NCBI GenBank assembly: GCA_035222895.1
Contig: JAVYIG010002117.1
Location: 1 to 64,000 of the forward strand
Reading direction: 5' to 3'
Origin: Strongylocentrotus droebachiensis
Taxonomy: Eukaryota > Echinodermata > Echinoidea > Camarodonta > Strongylocentrotidae
DNA length: 64,000 nt
Made by a program: the position numbers and the translations under genes. The notes under the pieces were generated by a model. That model ran no database searches, had not been told where the DNA came from, and saw only the letters and a list, made by a program, of their open reading frames with translations. Shown here piece after piece: positions 11,881 through 25,466 of the stretch (positions within the stretch are counted from its first letter, which is position 1; the number at the start of each line of letters is the position of its first letter).

Positions 11881-13918
11881 GTTTGTGTGTTCATCTTTAT
11901 ATAAACGTCATCTTGCAGAAAGAAACAGAGGAGAGTTGTCTATCTCTGATTGAATTGTGCCCCCATTATGAATTGTAATCTGATGATTTGCAGAAAGTGT
12001 TTTGCGAGATGCCACACTTTCGATTCAGTGATATAGCTTGGCACATTAGTGCTGCTGAATGGAAGTAACACCAAGAAATCAATAAGATTCTTGCATTAGT
12101 AATGTTTCAAACTGATAGATGCTTTACAGTTTACAAGTATACATGTAGAGTATGTTCATCATACTTGTGATTCTCCTTTTAGTAAAAGACTCAAAATCTC
12201 AGCCTGAAAATTGGGAATATTTGAAAGACACCTTATATCAAAATGATTTTATAGCATGGTGTATTTTGATTTGTAAAGGTTCTCTAGAATGATGTGATTG
12301 ACAGAGATTTATATGGAAGAGAAGATACAGTTTAGAACCGATAAATGCAGTAATTAAATTAACATTGATAATGACAAAATGATGATGACAATGTAATTCA
12401 TTTCATCATCTCGATTGTAAAGGATATTGGAGAATAGAATGAAGTAAACATCAAAATTGGAATAATTGAAAACATATTACCAAAATTTCACTCATGTATG
12501 TAGAAATGTATGGAAAATGAAAGGAATAACAAGCCAGAATAATTTAGATAGTCTTTTCTAAATCAGGTCGTAAAGAGATAATTTGTATCCTTTGTCAATT
12601 TTTACTTAAGTAAAGATGTTTTTAATGATTATGTATCTGCATGTATGTTGTCTGCTAACGGAGATGCAGAAGTATTATACCTCTGGCTGGAGTGCCATGA
12701 GTTAATGATCTTCTACCTCTGAATAGATAATATTTCCAATTTTAAAATATTTCTTACTTTTTTTCACAATAAAATCATGAAAAGGCATAAACAGGGATAC
12801 ACGATACAAGTACTGTGTACATGTCTGAACATAGTTCTTAGAAGTTACTGAATAGATGAGTTCTTCTTTCATCTATACAAGCACATGTTATTTGCAAAAA
12901 CAAATTTCATCCCACGATTTTATGAATTTCTTTTTATAGTAAAGAATGTGGTTCATTGGATAGACTACTATTCAGGAATCATGCTTGCTGACTTGGCAAA
13001 CTGTTATAAAGAAATCATTATATCTGAATGTGCATTGACAATTTTTAGTAATATTGTTCCACTTAAAGCCTCGGTCACAAATGCCATTACGAACTGCTAT
13101 GAACACCATACAAACAATTTTCAGACAATGGAAATTTGGGAAGACAATGGAAAAACAGAGATTTGTACGAAATTATCGTTCGTACGAACCTTTGTGACCG
13201 TAGCATTATATGAAAAATGTCACAGTGAGAAAAGACATCAGCATTGCCAATATTGGAGAATGCAAAATCCAGCCCATTCATCGGCCAATTATAAATTTCT
13301 CCTCGATGAAACACCTTTGAGGATCGAGTCATGCTGCTTGAATGCTTCTGAACACAAACCTTGATAGATTTTAGGGATGTGTAAGGATGACTTGATCTCA
13401 GAAATGCAACACCGTCTTGATATTTATATCACTTTATACACACAGGCTAAGAAAGTACAAAGTATCCTGTTTACACAAGTAGACATGAACCGTTCCAAGC
13501 ACCAAAATGACTGTGCAAATGCATGGATGTTTCATGCACAGTTGATGGATTTTTGAGGTTGTGAAACCAGGGATGAAGAATCATTGTCTTGAGTTCTTCT
13601 ATGTCTACGGGTCTCATATCAGCAATTGGCGCCCTCGTTTATTTTCTCTTGTCTTCGCCGAGTTTATTTTGCTAGCGAGAGTGGGAGATATTACTTGTTG
13701 GCTCTTATTTATTGACTCGATTTGATTGGGCGCTGCCACATCACTCACGACCGTCTTCAGGAACTCGCCCCGAGAACGGGACCTTTCGTTGTTTGGGATC
13801 AGGCTCGGGGACAGAATTGATTGAACTTTGACTTAAATCCTTTATTTGATTTTGCCGGATGATCATGGTAGGGTGGTAATATGTCTGCATGCCTTTTGCA
13901 CTTGTTCAAACGTCTGTC
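11881..13918. other. intronic sequence, no gene seen
   Basis: AT-rich unique sequence. A 159-codon frame at 12885-13364 has no recognisable domain. A short inverted pair (cggtcacaaa at 13071 and tttgtgaccg at 13191) brackets about 130 bp and may be a small MITE. The stretch 13600-13870 is GC-richer and could be regulatory. Confidence 0.4.
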
Positions 13919-14165
13919 GGGGGATATAGACTGTACTCCTTTCTCCATCGTAAAGAGAAGCACATTATTGCCTACCTCGTGACACTAAAGGAGAATATAG
14001 ACTGTACTCCTTTCTCCATCGTAAAGAGAAGCACATTATTGCCTACCTCGTGACACTAAAGGAGAATATAGACTGTGCTCCTTTCTCCATCGTAAAGAGA
14101 AGCACATTATTGCCTACCTCGTGACACTAAAGGAGAATATAGACTGTGCTCCTTTCTCTCTCATG
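13919..14165. repeat. 71-bp tandem repeat, ~3.3 copies
   Basis: The unit contains ggagaatatagactgt, cctttctccatcgtaaagag and cctacctcgtgacactaaa, starting near 13919, 13990, 14061 and 14132, with very few differences. A diverged relative follows at 14278-14335. Confidence 0.93.
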
Positions 14166-14385
14166 AAGTAAATCATATTACTGTAGATCTAGATGATATT
14201 ATATTTTATATTGCTGCTTTTACTCTGTTCATTTTTTAGAAAAAACAATAAAAACAGAAGAAAAAAAAAATATATTACTGTAGATCGTATCACACTGAAG
14301 GGGGATACAGACTTTGTTCCCTTTTCCATGATAAAAAAAATCATAATATTATGGATGGTATGGCACTGGAGATGTGACATGCTAA

Positions 14386-14682
14386 CATTATTACATTATT
14401 ATTACCCCGGTCATCGGATTCAGGCTTACCCGCACACAATGTATGCACATTCTCCACTCCCTGGGGAGCATTCCGGCCAGTCACCATTTTACAAGTGCCA
14501 CTTGCTCATCCAACCACATTAACTTTTGCATCCTACTTTGTACCCATGTAACACCTGGGTGGAGAGTGGCAAATGTAGATTAAGTCTTGCCAAAGGACAT
14601 TAGTGCCATGCCGGGGATTGAACCACGACCTTCAAATTTCAAGTCAAGTGCTTAAACCATTGACTACGACACTTCTACTTCT
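14386..14682 (-). mobile_element. tRNA-derived SINE, near full length
   Basis: On the minus strand the right end reads as a tRNA-like head: an A-box around 14652-14672 and a B-box ggttcaatcc at 14615-14624. The body continues to the shared ccccagggagtggagaatgt block and a short ATT-rich tail near 14386. The same layout occurs at 49514-49863. Confidence 0.85.
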
Positions 14683-15023
14683 GTTTTGATTAAATACCAA
14701 AAAAAAACAATTGAGCAGAAGACATTTCATGAAGTAAGCAGATGAGTAAGAGATGAAATGATGCTTTTGGCAGTATGAGCATGTCTCACTCTATGACCCC
14801 CTCCCCCTCCCGACTCCTGATACTTAGTGACAAGTCGATACCACTTGCTTCTTAACTTATCTTTCCTGATTTATTGATGCTGTCAACAAGGATAAGACAT
14901 CCCCTCTTGAGGGGCACTGTGAGTGCATCCATACAAAGTATAATCCCAATCATAATTCATGAGAAGATTCAAGTAGGACACTTTTTTCTCTTCTTTTTAC
15001 AAGACTGATTTATTGATTAATAG

Positions 15024-16822
15024 TAGGCCTGAGTCATCACGGGTTTTGACGAACCCGGGTTTGACTTGAAAATTTCGGGCGGGGACCGGGTACCCGAAAT
15101 TTTCACCACTGCACTGACACTCAAAATCGTGTGCATGCAGCGGCGGGAGTTAGACTAAGTTGCTGTTCTAATAATGCGACGGAAAGGACAGTTACTGCTT
15201 TCAAAACAATAAAATAATCAATTGAATTAAATTAAGATGCTTTAAAAAATAAATGGATATCGTTTCAGTTGACGGTAGGTGTTTTTATCGCTCTAAAATT
15301 GAGGCTGCAAGAAAGGAATCACGCTTCGTGGTACCGATCGAGTGCGTTCAGAAACGGAAGTGGAAATAGATCGATGACCCACTGAAGACAGAGCAAGAAA
15401 GTGCCACACAGAAGACTAAAATGTTGATCAGACTATCGCAATTAAATCGTAATACTAAAAGCATTAATTTAATTGTCAAAATATATCCACAATATAATGG
15501 TTTACCCTTGATAGTTTGATGAAGGAAAATAAATTAAAGCTCTTGAAATAACATCGAAGTGCCTTTCGTCCGTTCTAAAAATGCGTGTATAACGGCAAGC
15601 AGAAGTTACGAGTCAAGCTTGATATGCATGTTTACATCCCTGCACCGATCATCCGACCTGATCGGAACAATAAGCATTAAACCATTATAAAAACATCACG
15701 TAAGACTTTGAGGGACTCCAATTCAACAAAATTACCGTAAAGTAGATATTTGCTTTGACAAATAATACTATAGATATTCATAATATCTTACAGAAATAAT
15801 GATATTTCATGAGCTACGTTCTCGATATCGAGTTCAGCTAGCCATCATTTTGAAATGAGACGTAGTTGTCATGCAGTAGACTGTAGAGGGCAGTGTGCAG
15901 CAGAGAGAGGAAAAAAGCGCGGGCCTGAGATCACGTGATGTTCACGTGCCTATTACGTGATTGTTTTTTCTCCCTCTCTGCGATGCGAGCTGCCGTATTC
16001 CACTGCGCTGCATGCATGACAACTACGTCTCATTTCAAAATGATGGCTAGCTGAACTCGATATAGAGTACGTAGCTCATGAAATATAATTATTTCTGTAA
16101 GATATTATGAATATCTATAGTATTATTTGTCAAAGCAAATAACTATTTTACGGTAATTTTGTTGAATTGGAGTCCCTCAAAGTCTTACGTGATGTTTTTT
16201 AATTGGTTCAATGCTTATTGTTCCGATCAGGTCGAATGACGGTGCAGGGATGTAAACATGCATATCAAGCTTGACTCGTAACTTCTGATTGCCATTATAC
16301 ACGCATTTTTAGAACGAACGAAAGGCACTTCGATGTTATTTCAAGAGCTTTAATTTATTTTCCTTCATCAAACTACCAAGGGTAAACCATTATATTGTGG
16401 ATATATTTTGACAATTAAATTAATGCCTTTAGTATTACGATTTAATTGCAATAGTCTGATCAACATTTTAGTCTTTTGTGTGGCACTTTCTTGATCTGTC
16501 TTCAGTGGGTCATCGATCTATTTCCACTTCCGTTTCTGAACGCACTCGATCGGTACCACGAAGCGTGATTCCTTTCTTGCAGCCTCAATTTTAGACCGAT
16601 AAAAACACCTACCGTCAACTGAAACAATATCCATTTATTTTTCTAAAGCATATTTATTTGATTATATTGAAATATAAGTTTGTGAATTGCATATTTTTAG
16701 TTCTATATTTCAAAATATCAGTGTGAAATTTAATTTTGAAAAACCCGAAACCCGAAAACCAAAAACCGGGTTTCAGCTCGACGGTCGGGGCCCGGGCGGG
16801 GACCCGTTTCGACTCAGGCCTA
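15024..16822. mobile_element. hAT-like foldback element, 1.8 kb near-palindrome
   Basis: The ends are TAGGCCTGAGTC and its exact inverted copy, flanked by the identical 8-bp repeat ATTAATAG at 15016-15023 and 16823-16830, the duplication length of hAT transposons. Just inside are GC-rich stretches of CCCGAAA/CCCGGG-type sequence. Most of the interior is an inverted repeat: arms of roughly 670 bp (about 15253-15925 and 15960-16632), with few mismatches, around a spacer of a few tens of bases. There is no transposase frame, so it is non-autonomous. Confidence 0.9.
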
Positions 16823-17118
16823 ATTAATAGATTTGCTTATCTCTAAACATGTGTGTTAGCATTGCATCTTCTAAACAAGTGGGTTTCCCCCTTTAATGAG
16901 TGTGTAAGAAGAATTTGATTAAAGTAGGAAACTTCAGGCTTCCCACTTCCCAATCAAAACATGAAGAAGAAAAAATACATGGACAACAAAAAGCTTCCAG
17001 GACTGAATCAGCAAGGAATTCATTTAGCTGGTCACTGAAAGTTTAGAAGTGCAACTGTACATGTCTTTTTTTTCTTTTTCTTTTTTTACTTGATAAGGAA
17101 ACGCCCAGACTCATTTAA

Positions 17119-17286
17119 AGCCCCTCTGCACTAGTTTGACATGGAGGAATTAAACCTCCCTGAAAGGTCATTGGCAGGTGGTTATCTCATCAAATCAGCT
17201 CTCAATTAACATAAGAAAAAGGGCACCGTTTAGGCATTGTTGGCTGTATAGAGGGCGCAAGTAGCTATAAGTAGTGCAGTGGGGCT
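17119..17286 (+). mobile_element. TTAA-flanked MITE, family P
   Basis: TTAA flanks both ends (17115-17118 and 17287-17290). The ends are AGCCCCTCTGCACTAG and the inverse of GTGCAGTGGGGCT. The interior has the family block ctctcaattaacataagaaa and gcattgttggct. TTAA duplications are typical of piggyBac-type transposition. Confidence 0.85.
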
Positions 17287-17790
17287 TTAAGAAACTGTAA
17301 TTGACAGGTTTTCATCATGTCCATGCTTGCTGGAGAATTAACCAAAAAAATAATACTTCTGCACTTCCAATAAATGATTGGCCATGTCAATTAAGTGTAA
17401 GTGATACAATTACGCTACATTGTAAAGATGAAGATCTTCTGTTCCTTGGTCATATTTTTTATGAAGAATAAAATAACTTTACTTTCTTCTAAACGAACAT
17501 TCCACAACTTCATACCATTTTGGCCAATTAATACTACTTTAATTAGGGATAAAAACCTTGTATGGACATCTTGAGTCTACATGCTAAGTTGTGTATGTGG
17601 GTGCTCTATATTCAGACGAAAACAATGTCCAGAGGCAAATGTGTGCCTGAAATGGGTCTGGTTTTCTTCAGTACACAATGCAAAGTGTTGAATGTTTGTA
17701 TGCTTTTTATGGAAAGGGTATGTCATTGTATGCTCTTTTGAAGAATTGACTTACATTTTGCTGTACAGTTACAGATAAAGCCCTGTTCTG

Positions 17791-18061
17791 GGGAGTGTTT
17801 CACAAAGACTAGGGTCAACTTTAAGTTAAACTTAACTATGGCAGGCCGGCCGTTAATGCCACTGTTGTCTCTCACCATTTACTGGCATTGGTCTCTCAAG
17901 GGACGTACAAATCATGGTCACAAATCTGCAGAATTTACATTTTTTGATAGTTCATTATTGAAGGAGAAAATATTATCTAAAGATCATAATGGTGAGAGCA
18001 ACCAGTGGCTTGAATGGCCTGCCATAGTTAAGTTGATCTTAGTCTTTGTGAAACACTCCCC
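17791..18061. mobile_element. hairpin MITE with gtttcacaaag ends
   Basis: The left end gggagtgtttcacaaagact and the right end are inverted copies, followed inward by further inverted sequence (acttaactatggcaggcc). The interior has no gene. Confidence 0.8.
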
Positions 18062-19262
18062 TTGACGTGTGATGTCATTGTGGAAGCAACTGTCTAGAAG
18101 CAATTTTGAAAGGTTTATTACGTAGTAGTGTATAATGTGAAGTTTTGAAATCATACAAAATTATAACAAATTGACCCAATTTGCTGAAAGTCGCATGCAC
18201 TGCACACACATGTGTATATGGGACTATACATAGTGGCATGAAAGTTTGATTCAAACAGTTCATTTATTTAGCGTCATATTAAGAATATAGCACACTTTAA
18301 AAGCTATCTCTTTCAGGAAACATTCCTTTTGTGATATTCATCCTAACTGAAATGAACAGAATGAGAAAGCACACATTTTATTTTTCACATTGACCAGAAC
18401 TCGAGCTTCTGTCTTAAATTCTGCAGTCAATTATTGCAACATGAAGTTCCACATGCCTATTACATATCTGGATCTTATAACACACAGATCAGCAATCAGT
18501 GATTTCATTTGTATATCATCCATTGTTCGTAGACCAATGCAGAAGTTATCTCCGGCTTTGTTGCCAATTAATTCATTTCATATCCAGATTACTTCATATA
18601 CAAATTTACAATGCTTTAATAAGATGAGCATTTACTTGTGCAATATACCTGTATACAGGAAGCAATCACATATCCAAATCAGAACAGTCAAATTAAAGGA
18701 AATTTGATTCGCAAAAGAGAAAAAGAGAGAGAGAGAGTGAGATTTTATACAAATGAAATTAGAGCAGCATGATTCTGTGGACTGATGAATTATAATGAGT
18801 TTATTATGTCTCCTAGCTTTAGCGGAGAGCACTATTTTTCATGCCACGGATCGCCATGGTAACGATCTGTTACATCATTGGCTTGGTATTTTGAGTGCTT
18901 CCTTTCCTGGTGGAATACGATTTTGTCCAGAGTTTCAGATCAGCACTGAGTAATTAGATATCTATTTTGGGATAAAATTGTTGTATTTTGTAGAGCTATG
19001 GATTTTAGATTTGTTGTCATGTAATACCCTTTAATATATTTGAGTGGTGTTTGTGTCTTGCAGGTATTATAAAATACTTTTTAACAGCAAAAAAATACTT
19101 TTATAGGTCTCTGTCAAGCGATATCTCATACCAAAGTGGATTCTTTTGTAAATTGTTTCTCTAACATACTAATGTCCTTTTCTTTTTGAAGTACATGTTT
19201 ATTAGTAATGGATAGATGAAAATCTTCATTCTTCTAGTACAACTCATAATATTTGTTCTTTT

Positions 19263-19296
<34 letters not shown>

Positions 19297-21606
19297 ATTT
19301 CCAGCTGAAAGTCTAATCAAATAACATTTTCTATTCTGGTAACCAGCCAAGCAATCTAGGCAATTACTCAGTTTCGGTTCCAGTTCTGCTGGTCACGAAC
19401 GGTGAACTGCTTGAAATTCAAACTTATTTAAAGTGATGACAATATTTTAATCCCTGATTTGTCAAAAAATGTCCATCCAGTAAAAAATGCAGGACTTTTT
19501 AGTGACCCAGTAGGATTTGATGATGGCAATGCAATCAGTCAACTTCTTCTTCTGAACCCTATAAAGTATGTTTTCATTTTTCATTTATTATTATAATTAC
19601 AGTAGGTCCACATCAGCATTAGATAGCAAACTGATATATGATTGATTTTTTTTTTTTTTTTTTTTTTATTTCTGCATTTTTTCCATATTAGATATAACTG
19701 AATAACAAAGAACATATAAATGTAAGGTATAATACAACATAAACAACAATAATTTATTCATGTCAAAATGTTTTTTTTTACATAATATATGTACATATAT
19801 TAACAAAACTTATTATTTCCATAACATATTATCATAAATGTTAAGTATTATCATAAATGTTAAGTATTATCCAAACTATTCTGTGGGAAAAGTGCAGGAG
19901 ACCGCGATCATAAGCAAAGCTTGACAAGGATGGTGGCCTCAAAAAAACAAAAAAACAAAAAAATCTTAAGATAAACCTCAAAATGAAAATGTATGTATGT
20001 ATGTGGCACTTGTCTCAAGTGTATATGGTTGCATTTTGTTTTCGTTTCTTGTTTGTTTTTGTAGAAAAATAACAGAGCATGCATTTATTAAACAGGGCTC
20101 ATATTTATCAGTTGCCCAGGTTCTGATCGATTATGTATGTTCCTTTTTAGTAACGTAAAAGTCCTGCCTTTGTGCCATGGGTTACATATTTAGATTTTCA
20201 GAAAATATATATTGATTTGAGTAAGTAGATACATGAAGCAAAGTATCGAGGTGGCTTATCAGCCTTTATTTCGACCGTTTCCACCATGTTATCAATTTAT
20301 CTTTGATATTTTGCGTAAAGCTCCATTTTTACCTCTGACATTTTTACCAGGCACGACACTCCATGAGTTGGTGGTTGTGATCTTTCCTACATCCTCCCAA
20401 GGTACTGGCTGAGAGGTTTTCATGTTATTCTAACCGGGTCACGGGAGGAAAACATCAAGTATTTGATTGATTTTTCTCAGAAAACGATGAGATTATGTTG
20501 GCACAGATCTGCAGGTGACTAGCCATTTGTTGTGCAGCTTTCCTGGAACAACTGCCATTCATGATGGCGCCATGTTGAGATGTTTAATGTTTCCCAGAAA
20601 GGCAGGTTTTGGGCTTTAATGACACCATGGTAGTGCTGACCAGTTATGTTAATGATGTATTGTCTCTGAGTCAGGAGTGACAGTGTAATTCAGATTGTTT
20701 GAGATTACGCTTAAAAGCGGATGCCTTTAATTTGTTGGCTTTTAAAAGTTGATGTTTTATATACATGTAAGTCTTTATTTTGTTTGTTTTCATTTTATTT
20801 TATTGTGGTAGCATTGTCGATGATGACATTCCACAAGGGATATATACCACATAGATACACTTCATATCAATATAAAACACTGACAAATGAATGGCAAAAG
20901 TAACAAATTATGTATATAAAACAAGTAATAAAATGTGTATAATATGAAAATTAAATATTTGAACAGAAAGAAAGAAAAATAATGATACGAAGAGGAAGGA
21001 GTGAACAGCTTTCTACCAAAAAAAGGGTCAAATAGTTTGTTTCAAAGGAAGATGATTTTTGATTATTTTTCTTGCTTTTTCTTCTGTGTTACTAACCTAT
21101 ATTCTCTGATATATATTTTGCCTTGAACCATATTATACATATTGCTGAATATCTGTGTCTTGTCTCATAACTACTGGATGTCTTCCCTCTTCTAATATAC
21201 AGTTAGCGAGGAGGGATTATTTGAGGCCATCTCTTATGTTTGCTGCTTCTATCTTTCCCCTGCTGAAGATTTGAGCTGTCTTTTCTAAGATTTAGATGCC
21301 ATAGAACCCTCAGATCAGAGGCAGATGGCTTGTAATCCCAGTAGACATGGATATCCTAATCCTCCAGATCAATAAATCTCTGTAGAGGCAGAAGGCCGAT
21401 AGCTCATACATTTTACACAGAGGTTAAAGATAAACTTGAGTTCTGGTAAAAAAAGAAAATGAATTCTCACAGATGAGAATCAAACAAAACTTACACTGAA
21501 TGTTCAAGAGTACAAGTAAATGTCAATTGCCAACCAATTTTGGTAGAAAATGTATACTGGCTGAGTAGTGAGCATAGAAAGATAAGGAAATCAAGGTTAG
21601 TAGCCC
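18062..21606. other. intronic sequence, no gene seen
   Basis: Unique AT-rich DNA. It contains a 29-base poly-C run (19268-19296), a poly-T run (about 19647-19667), a short direct repeat atcataaatgttaagtatt (19841-19870), and a GA run at 18719-18740. Confidence 0.5.
19268..19296. repeat. poly-C run
   Basis: 29 consecutive C. Its length is likely to be unreliable in sequencing. Confidence 0.97.
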
Positions 21607-21820
21607 CGACACCATTTGTGTAGTCCCATGTACATCTTTCTGTGTACAGAGCTTGTTACTTTACCAAGACTGGGTCAAATTTATTATGATTTTGATGACT
21701 CTAGAACCTTGCAGTACACACCAATACTTACATGCTACATGATCAACTTTTTCTGATCCATTCCACACCTTTTCTTTCACAATGCAATCGCATGACCATA
21801 ACTGGTCTTTATCTTTAAGC
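21607..21820. repeat. dispersed repeat, copy 1 of 2
   Basis: About 200 bp starting near tgtgtagtcccatgtaca and including cttgttactttaccaagact match 42497-42700 with scattered differences. Both copies are in the same orientation. The class is unknown. Confidence 0.8.
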
Positions 21821-24186
21821 CAATCTTGAGCTCTGGTATGGCATCATATATCGAGAGAACATGGCTCTAATTCATTCCGGATTGTTTATTGTGCAGTAGA
21901 TTGATTGTTTGAACCAGTAAAATAAAAACAACGCCACAACAACTTGCTGGAAATCATCTTCAATAAGAACCACAACTCTCATTTGCACATCGGGACCTGT
22001 GTTAACACATGGTGCCAGGCCTACTTACATGTACCTTCATTTTCTTATCTTTCTATTCTCATTACTCAACCCCAATACATTTTCTACCAAAATCATTTGG
22101 CACATGTCATTTATTTGTAATCTTGAACATTCAGTGCAAGTTTTTTTGGATTCTGTGATCATTTTTTGTCCGTCCTTACCAGAACTCACGCTTATATTTA
22201 ACTCTCTTCTGGCTGTGAGCAGATGAATGCACTTGTATGTATGTATCATCTGTTTGGAGCAAGAAGGGCATTAACTTTGTGTTTTAGTACATTAATTAAT
22301 GCCCCTTTGGCTAAAACCCAGATGGTTTATGATTAGGGCTATATGAGCGTTAACTCTTACCCTTTTTACTCAGAGTGAATGCCTTTCTGGCTATGAACAG
22401 ATGATTATAGTTCTATTAATTTGACCAGAGCCATAATTAACTCATATCATGTAACAAAAAGCTATTAACCTTCTGTCTCTAAACAGATTAATACAGTTCT
22501 ATTAATCTGTGTTACACAGAGCTAACACCTTTCTGGCATTGAACTGACAAATATGTTTTTACAACATCTGCTTTATAGAGCCATATGGAATGTTAACTGA
22601 TATCCTTTGACACAGAACTAATGTCCCTCTTGCTCTGAACATACCAATACATTTCTGTATCTGCTGAGAGCCTTAAAGGGCATTGACTCGCACCCTTTTA
22701 CACACAGCTAATGGCCTTCTGGCTCTCAAACTGACTCTGCGTGGGATCAGCCCTGCCAGGTTCCAATCCAGAATATACCTCGAGGGATAATGGCGGAATC
22801 AGCACACATCAAGTGGGATAATAAACTTCTGGTTGATATTGATTTCAGTCCCTCCATCTTCTTCTCGATATCAGTCCATGCATTTTCTCCTTGTTTTCAA
22901 TCCCTACATTTTCTTCTTGTTTTCATTCTCTGTGTTTTGTTCTTGTTTTGTTTGATATATAAAACAGACTAGTGAAGGTTCCAAAATGGCATGTCATCGT
23001 TACATCACATTTCTTTTACGATCAATATGTTATAAAAATTGCATGTTGCATTTATTGGTTTAATGGTCGTTTTTTTAGTGCTGACAGTGAAACTGCATTT
23101 TTAAAGAAGCGATCTGATAGCATTTATTGTTAAATATTGACTACATCAGATTCAGAATCCTATACACTATTATGTGGTGATGTACCAGCAAACTTAGAAG
23201 TAACTTACTGTATGAAAGCTTGGTGAAAATTGCATGCACTAAGAAACATAAAATTAAAGTATGTGCAATTGACAATGTATAGTCTGTTTAGATAAGTTTA
23301 GTATTTATAAATAAAAGTTAATTGTTTCTGTTTTGAACAGAAGAAATAACAAGCGTTTCACTTTAATGAAAAGAATTTGTAAACATTAGAATACTTTCAA
23401 TCTGTAACATGAGCCGTCCCTTTAATAGCTTTACAGAGAATGAGCATGATGCAAACGAAATTGAAACTCTAATGATCGATCGATGTAGTCCCTTGCAGTT
23501 CTTTCTGAGTCTGTAAAAGGGCACAGCACCTAGGAAAGGTCAAACATAATGGATACGGAATCACACACAAAAACATTAGGAAACGATGATTGCTATCACT
23601 TTATGTTTGACCATGATGTTTTTGTCTGAGAAGCAATATCAGAGTGGGAGGTTGCTGGATTTGATGGAGAGACAGAGGAGGTAGGAAGGGAAGTGATGAG
23701 GAAAAAGTATGTTTCAATTATTTGTTGTTTTGTTTGATTCCAGACAATAAATGCGTTGGGATCCCATATTCTCCTACCAGTTTTGATATGCAAATAACAT
23801 ATACCCCCTTCTAACATCCAAAGGTTTTGTTCTGCTTGTAATCAGGGAAAAAATTAATATTTATTTTTTGGGGGCTACTTTTCAAGCTTGCCTGCATGAA
23901 AATAACATTCTAAAATTTGTTTTGCATTGAACAAATTGAACAAATTTACAGGGGCTCTTTTCTGATTTTCGGGGGCTATTTGGGGCATTTCGGGGGCTAA
24001 TTAGCCCTGAGCCCCCATGTATTTTTTTCACTGCTTGTAATGGTCACACACGTAATCACCTTGTCATGTTTTGAGTGCTTTCATGGCCCTCTGTAATGAA
24101 TGAAACCCTTCACAAATAATATTCTGACTCAGATTCACAGTTCTCGCATCGAATTCAATCTTCCCTCTTATACTGATTTAATATAT
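21821..24186. other. intronic sequence with short palindrome repeats
   Basis: From 22240 to 22750 there is a chain of diverged pieces of the dispersed cattaactc/gagttaatgcc palindrome (agaagggcattaactttgtg at 22261, others near 22350, 22430, 22500 and 22680). The stretch 23860-24030 has repeated gggggct phrases. No coding frame is credible. Confidence 0.5.
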
Positions 24187-24618
24187 GGGGCCTGTCACCA
24201 CGAAATGAGTCCAGTTGGTCAAAAAATTTATTCCTGTTTTTAAGTATTATATGAATCTACATTAAGTAAGCTTTAAATTAAGGGGTCACACATTAAAATT
24301 GATAAATTATATCCAGAAATATGAACAAAAACCTAATTGGACTTTAAAAACAATGGGATTACCCAGTTTTGAGAAATGCATCATTTTCGTGATAATTTCA
24401 GATTAAATAGCCTATATTATATGCCAAAAAATGTTAGAAGGAGATATTTTCGTGACCTAAGCTCTGGGGACATAAACTACAAGACATTAATAAGTCGATT
24501 TTTGGAAAAATCTTAAATGTGGTAGGTGGGTCAATTTTCAGTACATACACACTATACATCGCTATTGCTACGATTGAGCCTAATGCGACACTGGACTCAT
24601 TTCGTGGTGACTGGCCCC
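24187..24618. mobile_element. MITE with 28-bp inverted ends
   Basis: The left end is ggggcctgtcaccacgaaat followed by gagtccagt; the right end is its inverse with one or two differences. The outermost palindrome extends to ATGGGGCC/GGCCCCAT. The interior is AT-rich and non-coding. Confidence 0.8.
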
Positions 24619-25323
24619 ATTTGCACATTCAGACATTAAAAACATGCTGATATGGAGAGCCAGAAGGGCCCTAAAGCCATATCCTAGTTTGACATAGAAA
24701 TCTGTCTTTTCTTATTCTTGTTCGATAAATCCTATTTATTGAATATTTTCACTTGTGGTAATACACTTCAGGGCCTCATCATATGAAAAATGTATTTGTG
24801 AGTGAATGATTTATTTTTGTTATTGTCATTGTTTTGACATGGGTTTAAGAACTCTAGGTGGAAAAAAGGGACTGCATCTTTTCTCAGTAAATTTGTTATG
24901 GCGGTTTGTGTGGTTGTTTGAAACTGCGAAAAAAATTCTGAATGATAAAATCCTTCTCAATTCATGTTGAAAATATTCTCAATATGTTTCGTACAATTTT
25001 TGGTATGAACAGATTCCGGTATTCTCAATTTTCTTTATTTATTACTCAGTTTTGATACATCAACAGAAATACTATTGGACATCATTTGTTTGTGGTGCTT
25101 TAGCATGTAGTGTATTTTTTTTTGGGGGGGGAGGGTCTTTGATTTTGAGAATTTTACGTTTTTTATCATTACAAGAACTGAGGACAGCCTTTAATCTGGA
25201 GCGAGTAACGGAGTAGAATATTGAATTTAAAGTAATTTGATTGGACGATGAGGTAGGGGCCTGAGAGGCAGACATCAATGATTACGAGTCTCACTAGCTC
25301 TTCAAAAAAGACCAACCCCTAGG

Positions 25324-25450
25324 GGGTATGAGTAGTCGGTACAGGGTAGCAGGGGGGCAGCCCCACTCCTCATCAACACTGAGTAGTCATTACAGGGTAG
25401 CAGGGGGGCAGCCCCACCCCTCATCACCACCCTCATCACCACCCTCACCT
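25324..25450. repeat. ~55-bp tandem duplication
   Basis: Two copies of a unit with tacagggtagcaggggggca and gccccac, followed by a short (catcaccaccct)n run. Confidence 0.85.
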
Positions 25451-25466
25451 GACCTTTTCTCTCAAA

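Noticed and set aside
12885-13364. 159-codon open frame
   Set aside because: No domain recognised, AT-driven composition, no splice or promoter context, and it overlaps a small inverted-repeat element.
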